A stretch of DNA of 9,162 bases, taken from positions 1-9,162 of the forward strand of contig USBX01000028.1 in assembly GCA_900552995.1 (NCBI GenBank). Reading direction: 5' to 3'. Position numbers and translations under genes: made by a program. The DNA is from an uncultured Collinsella sp. Lineage in GTDB: Bacteria; Actinomycetota; Coriobacteriia; Coriobacteriales; Coriobacteriaceae. This document shows positions 5,598 through 9,162 of this stretch, one piece after another. The notes under the pieces are model-generated. The model was not told where the DNA came from. It saw only the letters and a program-made list of their open reading frames with translations, and made no database searches. Position 1 is the first letter of the stretch. Each line of letters starts with the position of its first letter.

Positions 5598-6551
5598 CTA
5601 TTTGCCGGCGGCGCGCAGGGCTACGTAAGCGGCACCGATGATGCCGGCATCGTTGCCGAGCGAGGCGACCTCGATGGGCGTCTCGCGCGAGGCGGAAAGC
5701 GCATACTGCTTAAAGTGCTCGCGGACCTTGTCGAGGTAGACATCGGCCGAGGCGGATGCGCCGCCGCCGATGAGGAACATCTCGGGATCGACCACGTTGG
5801 CAATAAGCGCCAGGGCGCGACCGAGATAGTCGGCCATGGTATCGGCCGCGGCAAGCGCGAGCTTGTCGCCCTCGCGGCAGGCCTGGAACACGTCCTTGGA
5901 ATCAGAAGGCCCAGTGAGCTCGATGGGCTCGACGCCGGCCTTTTTGCACTCGGCAAGGTAGTTACTCACCACGCCGGTGGCGCTGGAATACTGCTCCAGA
6001 TGGCCATGGCCGCCACAGCCGCAGGTGCGCTCCTCAGCCGGGTTCAGGCACATGTGGCCAATCTCGCCGCCGGCGCCCACAACGCCCGACACCACGTCGC
6101 CGTTGACGATAACGCCGCCACCCACGCCGGTACCAATGGTGACCATCACCACGTTCTGTACGCCCTTGGCAGAGCCGAGCCAGGCCTCGCCCATGGCAGC
6201 GGCGTTGGCATCGTTCTCGTACTTAACGACCGCGTCGGGGCAGTGCTCCTGGATGGCGATCTTGAGCTCGGGCAGGTTGATGGCGATGTTCGCCTTGACC
6301 TTGGCATCGCCCGATGCCGGGATGGGGCACGGAACGGCCAGACCAATGCCCGCCACAAAGGCACGCGGAATCTGGGCCTTGGCGACCACCTGGTCGATAG
6401 CCTCGGTCACCGCGGCAAAGCCCGCGGCGTCAACGATAGGCGGCGTGGGCACGCTGGCCTTGGCCAGCAGGTTACCATCCTCGTCGAACAGGCCCTCCTT
6501 AACCGAAGTGCCGCCGACGTCGATGCCGATGTAATACTGCTTAGGTTCCAT
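5598..6551 (-). CDS. ROK-family glucokinase
   Basis: Cytoplasmic sugar kinase, probably phosphorylating glucose to glucose-6-phosphate with ATP. The 317 residues begin YIGIDVGGTSVKEG with the ATP-phosphate loop (11-15), followed by YENDANAAAMGE with catalytic Asp114, TIGTGVGGGVIVNG (138-151), GAGGEIGHM with His166, and the ROK zinc motif region TCGCGGHGHLEQYSS (176-190). The zinc motif is normally CxCGxxGCxE; here the third cysteine is His184, leaving a His166, Cys177, Cys179, His184 set. The start is ATG 6549-6551 with AGAAAGG nine bases upstream; an upstream in-frame ATG at 6617 would add an unlikely extension that runs into a hairpin. Located after PTS genes and a presumed phospho-glycosidase, it fits rescue of free glucose released from a disaccharide phosphate. 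Fructokinase or N-acetylhexosamine kinase activity is not excluded. Confidence 0.92.
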   Translation of the reverse strand: MEPKQYYIGIDVGGTSVKEGLFDEDGNLLAKASVPTPPIVDAAGFAAVTEAIDQVVAKAQIPRAFVAGIGLAVPCPIPASGDAKVKANIAINLPELKIAIQEHCPDAVVKYENDANAAAMGEAWLGSAKGVQNVVMVTIGTGVGGGVIVNGDVVSGVVGAGGEIGHMCLNPAEERTCGCGGHGHLEQYSSATGVVSNYLAECKKAGVEPIELTGPSDSKDVFQACREGDKLALAAADTMADYLGRALALIANVVDPEMFLIGGGASASADVYLDKVREHFKQYALSASRETPIEVASLGNDAGIIGAAYVALRAAGK

Positions 6552-6597
6552 GGGAGCCCGCCTTTCTCGTTTAAACATTGCCTGTATGGTACCGCTC

Positions 6598-6653
6598 CCC
6601 AGGCAAAAACCTGCCAAAAAGGGACAGGTTTGTTTTGGCAGGTTTTATCTGGG
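6598..6653. terminator. Long AT-flanked inverted repeat / bidirectional terminator
   Basis: AAAACCTGCCAAAA (6606-6619) is perfectly complementary to TTTTGGCAGGTTTT (6633-6646), with a 13-base loop, and an outer pair CCCAG (6598-6602) with CTGGG (6649-6653). On the minus strand the main stem runs into a run of five T (6609-6605), so it may terminate PTS transcription ahead of the kinase gene. It also resembles dispersed intergenic hairpins: the loop carries a near-copy of the stem (ACAGGTTTG against GCAGGTTTT). Confidence 0.65.
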
Positions 6654-6697
6654 AAAACGCAAACGACCGCTCAAAAGGTCGCGCAGGGCCTTCGCCA

Positions 6698-6735
6698 AAT
6701 ATAAGGGCGCCGGGAGGCGGAGACTCCCGGCGCCC
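6698..6735 (-). terminator. Probable terminator after the PTS IIA gene
   Basis: GGGCGCCGGGAG (6705-6716) pairs perfectly with CTCCCGGCGCCC (6724-6735), 12 base pairs with a seven-base loop. On the minus strand TTATATTT follows, a broken T-run. It is 55 bases beyond the IIA stop codon and is the strongest hairpin in this gap. Confidence 0.65.
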
Positions 6736-6759
6736 GTCAAAGGGACTGTGTTGTCTGTT

Positions 6760-6789
6760 GGACCGCGGTCCATCGCGGCGATAACGCCG
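6760..6789. repeat. Perfect palindrome and small hairpin after the IIA stop
   Basis: GGACCGCGGTCC (6760-6771) is a perfect 12-base palindrome. Beside it CGGCG-ataa-CGCCG (6776-6789) forms a five-base-pair hairpin one base past the IIA stop codon. Both sit in the 3' end of the PTS message, ahead of the larger terminator hairpin. Confidence 0.45.
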
Positions 6790-6790
6790 A

Positions 6791-7123
6791 CTAGGCCTTA
6801 AGCGCCTGCAGCAGCTTGTGGACCTCGATGAGCTCCGTGGCCATGACGCGCATGGTCTCGGTGCCGGCCATCTGGTCCTCGGCATGCAGCAGAATCAGCG
6901 GGGCCTCGCCGTTACGCTCGCCGTTGGCCTCCTTTTTAAGGAGCCCCATATGGACATCGTGGCCACCGTTGTAAGCCTCGTCGCCCTGCTTAATAAGCTC
7001 CTCGGCGGCGTCAAAATCGCCCTCCTTGGCCTTTTGCACGGCATTGATGTACATGCTCTTGGCGGTTCCGACGAAACTGATGATCTCAAAGCAGGTCATC
7101 TGCAGCTCGTTCATATCCTCCAT
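6791..7123 (-). CDS. PTS lactose/cellobiose-family IIA component
   Basis: Cytoplasmic phosphocarrier that takes phosphate from HPr onto a histidine and passes it to IIB. The 110 residues form the usual all-helical IIA-Lac fold: FEIISFVGTAKSMYINAVQKAKEGDFDAAEELI, then the active-site helix LILLHAEDQM with probable phospho-His80 and metal-binding Asp83 (numbered from the start chosen here). I chose ATG 7121-7123, which has AGGTG six bases upstream and leaves a nine-base gap after IIB. Alternatives are a GTG at 7130-7132 abutting the IIB stop and an ATG at 7112-7114 whose GGAGG would be only two bases away. It belongs to the same transcript as IIB. Confidence 0.93.
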   Translation of the reverse strand: MEDMNELQMTCFEIISFVGTAKSMYINAVQKAKEGDFDAAEELIKQGDEAYNGGHDVHMGLLKKEANGERNGEAPLILLHAEDQMAGTETMRVMATELIEVHKLLQALKA

Positions 7124-7132
7124 GCGCTGCAC

Positions 7133-7435
7133 CTAGCCCATCACGCTGACGCAGTGGTCGATGATGCCAGCAGCGTTCATGCGGCCGTAGTCGACCATGT
7201 TGATGACCTCAACCGGGAAGCGGCCAGCGGCCTCCTTCTCAAAATCGCCCTTGGTGTAGCCAATCTGCGGGCCGAGCAGCAAGATATCGCACTCGTCCAG
7301 GTGATCGTGAGCCTCGTTCATAGGACGGGCCTCGACCTCGATGTCCAGACCACGGCTTGCGACCTCGGACTGCATCTTCTGGACCAGCAGGCTCGTGGAC
7401 ATGCCGGCATTGCAGCAAAGCATGATCTTCTTCAT
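7133..7435 (-). CDS. PTS lactose/cellobiose-family IIB component
   Basis: Cytoplasmic phosphocarrier that transfers phosphate from IIA to the sugar bound in IIC. The 100 residues match the family length. The N-terminus KKIMLCCNAGMSTSLLV has the signature CxAGMSTS loop, with Cys8 aligned to the phospho-cysteine of E. coli ChbB; the extra Cys7 is next to it. The middle strand DILLLGPQIGY is also typical. The ATG has AAGGAGG five bases upstream, the strongest Shine-Dalgarno sequence in this cluster. It lies 153 bases after IIC, with two hairpins between, and directly before IIA. Confidence 0.95.
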   Translation of the reverse strand: MKKIMLCCNAGMSTSLLVQKMQSEVASRGLDIEVEARPMNEAHDHLDECDILLLGPQIGYTKGDFEKEAAGRFPVEVINMVDYGRMNAAGIIDHCVSVMG

Positions 7436-7506
7436 GGTTTCCTCCTTATAACTGCGCGGCGCGCAGACGACAACTGGTTTTATTCCTTGCGGCTACTGTA
7501 CCCACC

Positions 7507-7526
7507 CCCTGCGTCTTTACGCAGGG
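7507..7526. repeat. Hairpin in the IIC-IIB gap
   Basis: CCCTGCGT-cttt-ACGCAGGG is a perfect eight-base-pair hairpin without a T-run on either strand. It lies within the presumed PTS message, 71 bases upstream of the IIB start, and more likely affects mRNA stability or processing than termination. Confidence 0.5.
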
Positions 7527-7536
7527 AGAGCCGCGA

Positions 7537-7559
7537 GCACCGGCACCGCGTACCGGCGC
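7537..7559. repeat. Second hairpin in the IIC-IIB gap
   Basis: GCACCGG (7537-7543) pairs with CCGGCGC (7553-7559), seven base pairs allowing one G-U (in the minus-strand transcript), with a nine-base loop. It is 29 bases past the IIC stop codon and ten bases from the neighbouring hairpin. It could protect the 3' end of the IIC message after cleavage. Confidence 0.4.
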
Positions 7560-7588
7560 CCGCAACAATGAAAGGGAAAACGAACCGT

Positions 7589-8941
7589 TTAGGCGTTCTG
7601 CTCGGCAAGGGCCTCCTGCTTGGCGATGGCCTTCTCGGAGATCCTCATAAAGGGCAGGTAGACAACCATGCCGATGACAAGCTCGAGGGCCTGCCATACG
7701 CCGGCGCGCCAGTCAAAGCCCGTGGCAAGCAGGGCGTTAATGACGGGAGGCATGGTCCAAGGCACCTGGGCGATGCAGGGGCTGATGATGCCCGCGCAGG
7801 TCAGGCCATAGGTGATGCCGATGAACAGGTCGGGAAGAAGCACGAACGGAATCATGAGCGGCAGGTTGTACACGACGGGGTAACCGTAGATGACCGGCTC
7901 GTTGATGTTAAACAGGCCAGGAACGATAGCCATCTTGGCAACGGTCTTGGAAGCCTTGTTCTTAGAGAACAGGAAGGTATCGAGCAGGAGCATGAGGGTG
8001 CAGCCCGAGCCGCCGATAAGGGCGAAGCTGTTGACGATCTGCATGTTCATGTAGTGATCGGGCTGGATGGTGCCGCCGGCGGCAAAGGTAGCCATGTTGT
8101 CGACGATGAGCATGGTCAGGATCGGCTCGACGGTAGCGCCAGAGATGGTGGACTGGTGAATACCGACGCAGAACAGCAGGTTCGCAAGGGTGTAGATGAG
8201 GATAACAGCCCACGGACCGGCGTTCATGATGCTCTTGAGCGGGTTGGAAATGCACGTGGAGATGATGGTGCACAGATCGGTGCCGGCAAACACGGCGAGC
8301 AGCGCTGCGGCAACTGCGAAGATCGAGAGGTTGAGCAGCATCGGGATCATGACGTTAAAGGAGTTGGAGACCGCGGGGGGCACACCCTCGCCCAGCTTTA
8401 CTTTAAGCTTCTCGACGCCGGAAATCTTGATGAAGAGCGTGACGGAGAGCAGGGCGATGATAATAGCCGCGAACAGACCGTTGGTACCGGTGTTGGCAGT
8501 CGAAAGGGCGCCCGTGACCTCGGCAGAGGTGATCTTGTCGGTGAGCAGCGGGCTCGTGGCGGCAAGCGTGGCGGTGATCTGCTGCGGCATCATGATAACG
8601 AAAGCGGAGATGGCGACGACCACGCAGGCAAGCGGGTTATCGAAGCGCTCGTTCTTAGCGAGGCTGTAGCCGATCAATCCGGCCAAGATAATGGCAGAGA
8701 CGTTGAGGGTGCCCAGCGTAATTGCCGAACCCCAGGTCTGAAGATTGGCAAGACCCGCCGCATCGAGCGGGAACAGAGGGAACACGACGTTGTTAATAAG
8801 AACCGCGATACCCGCAAGGATATAGAGCGGCGTGATGGTCGCGAAGGCATCGCGCAGGGAACGCAGGTGAACCTGGTTTCCCACCTTCGCAGAGACCTCG
8901 GCAAATTTGTCGAGGAAGCTCTTTCCGTTTTCACTGGCCAT
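7589..8941 (-). CDS. PTS lactose/cellobiose-family IIC permease
   Basis: Membrane channel component that binds and translocates the sugar while IIB phosphorylates it. The 450 residues match stand-alone IIC-Cel proteins, with about ten hydrophobic segments. Family landmarks are the N-terminal amphipathic FLDKFAEVSAKVGNQVHLRSLRDAF, CVGIHQSTISG with His262, and FNINEPVIYGYPVVYNLPLMIPF with Glu348; these align with the sugar-site His and Glu of the Bacillus cereus ChbC structure. There is no fused IIB or IIA, in line with separate genes downstream. The ATG has AGGAG five bases upstream. It follows a presumed GH1 phospho-glycosidase gene by 121 bases. Substrate is inferred as a beta-glucoside such as cellobiose; lactose or other diglucosides are possible. 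Confidence 0.95.
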   Translation of the reverse strand: MASENGKSFLDKFAEVSAKVGNQVHLRSLRDAFATITPLYILAGIAVLINNVVFPLFPLDAAGLANLQTWGSAITLGTLNVSAIILAGLIGYSLAKNERFDNPLACVVVAISAFVIMMPQQITATLAATSPLLTDKITSAEVTGALSTANTGTNGLFAAIIIALLSVTLFIKISGVEKLKVKLGEGVPPAVSNSFNVMIPMLLNLSIFAVAAALLAVFAGTDLCTIISTCISNPLKSIMNAGPWAVILIYTLANLLFCVGIHQSTISGATVEPILTMLIVDNMATFAAGGTIQPDHYMNMQIVNSFALIGGSGCTLMLLLDTFLFSKNKASKTVAKMAIVPGLFNINEPVIYGYPVVYNLPLMIPFVLLPDLFIGITYGLTCAGIISPCIAQVPWTMPPVINALLATGFDWRAGVWQALELVIGMVVYLPFMRISEKAIAKQEALAEQNA

Positions 8942-8979
8942 GATTGCTCCTAACTATCAAATCCGGCCTTTTCCTATGC

Positions 8980-9015
8980 GCACGGTGGTCTGTCGCCCTT
9001 TGCCACCAGATGTGC
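8980..9015. repeat. Hairpin ahead of the IIC gene
   Basis: GCAC-GGTGG (8980-8988) pairs with CCACC-agat-GTGC (9003-9015), nine base pairs with a four-base bulge. It lies 38 bases upstream of the IIC start, in the 121-base gap after the phospho-glycosidase-like gene. No T-run follows. The same gap also holds a self-complementary CGCGC-rich run just after six T (about 9021-9042). Neither is a clear terminator, so read-through into IIC is likely. Confidence 0.35.
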
Positions 9016-9062
9016 CATGTTTTTTCGCGCGGCGGCGCGCGGTCTGGGCGTTCGCCTGGTCG

Positions 9063-9121
9063 CTAGTCAACCACGTGGGTCGTTGCGACCTGCTTGAGCC
9101 AAGCTGCCGACTTCTTAAGGC
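9063..9121 (-). CDS. C-terminal end of a GH1-like glycosidase, possibly 6-phospho-beta-glucosidase (partial)
   Basis: The minus strand ends with a frame reading LKKSAAWLKQVATTHVVD and a TAG stop (9063-9065). The K-K-S-x-x-W-x-x-x-V pattern resembles the extreme C-terminus of GH1 enzymes (typically R..K.S..WY..VI), and a GH1 6-phospho-beta-glucosidase is a common partner of lactose/cellobiose PTS genes. It lies 121 bases upstream of IIC on the same strand. Only 18 codons are visible because native sequence stops at the adapter, so the assignment rests on a short motif and context. Confidence 0.45.
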
Positions 9122-9162
9122 CTGTCTCTTATACACATCTGACGCTGCCGACGATAAGGCTC
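9122..9162. other. Illumina Nextera adapter and index (sequencing artefact)
   Basis: Positions 9122-9140 are CTGTCTCTTATACACATCT, the Tn5 mosaic-end sequence used in Nextera libraries. Positions 9141-9154, GACGCTGCCGACGA, complete the reverse complement of the Nextera read-1 adapter. The last eight bases, TAAGGCTC, occupy exactly the i5 index position and are the reverse complement of GAGCCTTA, which I recall as Nextera XT index S521. This is untrimmed library adapter, not genomic DNA or a transposon end. Confidence 0.97.

Noticed and set aside
6552..6617. Upstream ATG start for the ROK kinase (22 extra residues)
   Set aside because: The extension falls outside the family N-terminus and its start overlaps the inverted repeat at 6598-6653; ATG 6549-6551 has a good AGAAAGG and puts DVGGT at the normal position.
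5460..6704. 414-codon plus-strand frame opposite the ROK kinase
   Set aside because: Antisense shadow; the ROK gene on the other strand has complete family motifs.
6818..8953. 711-codon plus-strand frame opposite the PTS genes
   Set aside because: Antisense shadow of IIA, IIB and IIC with low-complexity His/Asp/Gly/Arg composition and no Shine-Dalgarno sequence or domain.
9122..9140. Tn5/IS50 mosaic end as evidence of a transposon
   Set aside because: It continues into the synthetic Nextera adapter and an eight-base index, so it is a library artefact.

Overview
The window looks like one end of a contig from a high-G+C gut actinobacterium of the class Coriobacteriia, most likely Collinsella. 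That placement rests on gene style, G+C-rich codon use and overall protein resemblance, not on a search. All but one of the recognisable genes lie on the minus strand. The right-hand end is not genomic: positions 9122-9162 are an Illumina Nextera adapter plus an 8-base index.

Layout from left to right: a TatA/TatB-type translocase subunit with a GTG start, cut by the window edge (1-273); a STAS anti-anti-sigma factor (427-741); a PLP-dependent aminotransferase of the AspT/MocR-like fold-type I family (808-2112); a small plus-strand gene of unknown function (2263-2517); a 372-base gap (2518-2889) holding an AT-rich, structured, apparently non-coding island that ends in a strong terminator; an NhaA Na+/H+ antiporter (2890-4248) whose leader carries a strong terminator-like hairpin; a manganese-dependent family II inorganic pyrophosphatase (4516-5439); a ROK-family glucokinase (5598-6551); then a lactose/cellobiose-family PTS set, IIA (6791-7123), IIB (7133-7435) and IIC (7589-8941); and finally the last 18 codons of a protein resembling a GH1 6-phospho-beta-glucosidase (9063-9121), cut off by the adapter.

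The right half reads as a sugar-use module. Transcribed from right to left, a phospho-glycosidase would be followed by the IIC permease, the IIB and IIA phosphocarriers and, after a cluster of hairpins, a glucokinase. Uptake of a beta-glucoside such as cellobiose as its 6-phosphate, cleavage to glucose-6-phosphate plus free glucose, and phosphorylation of that glucose by the ROK kinase would form a complete route. The left half is housekeeping or stress related: protein export, a partner-switch regulator, amino-acid metabolism, pyrophosphate removal and sodium/pH homeostasis.

The most interesting unexplained parts are non-coding. One is the island at about 2581-2799, where a 13-base sequence is exactly complementary to the upper part of the terminator hairpin 160 bases downstream. 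The other is the nhaA leader, where a terminator-type hairpin with a T6 run sits 33 bases before the start codon.
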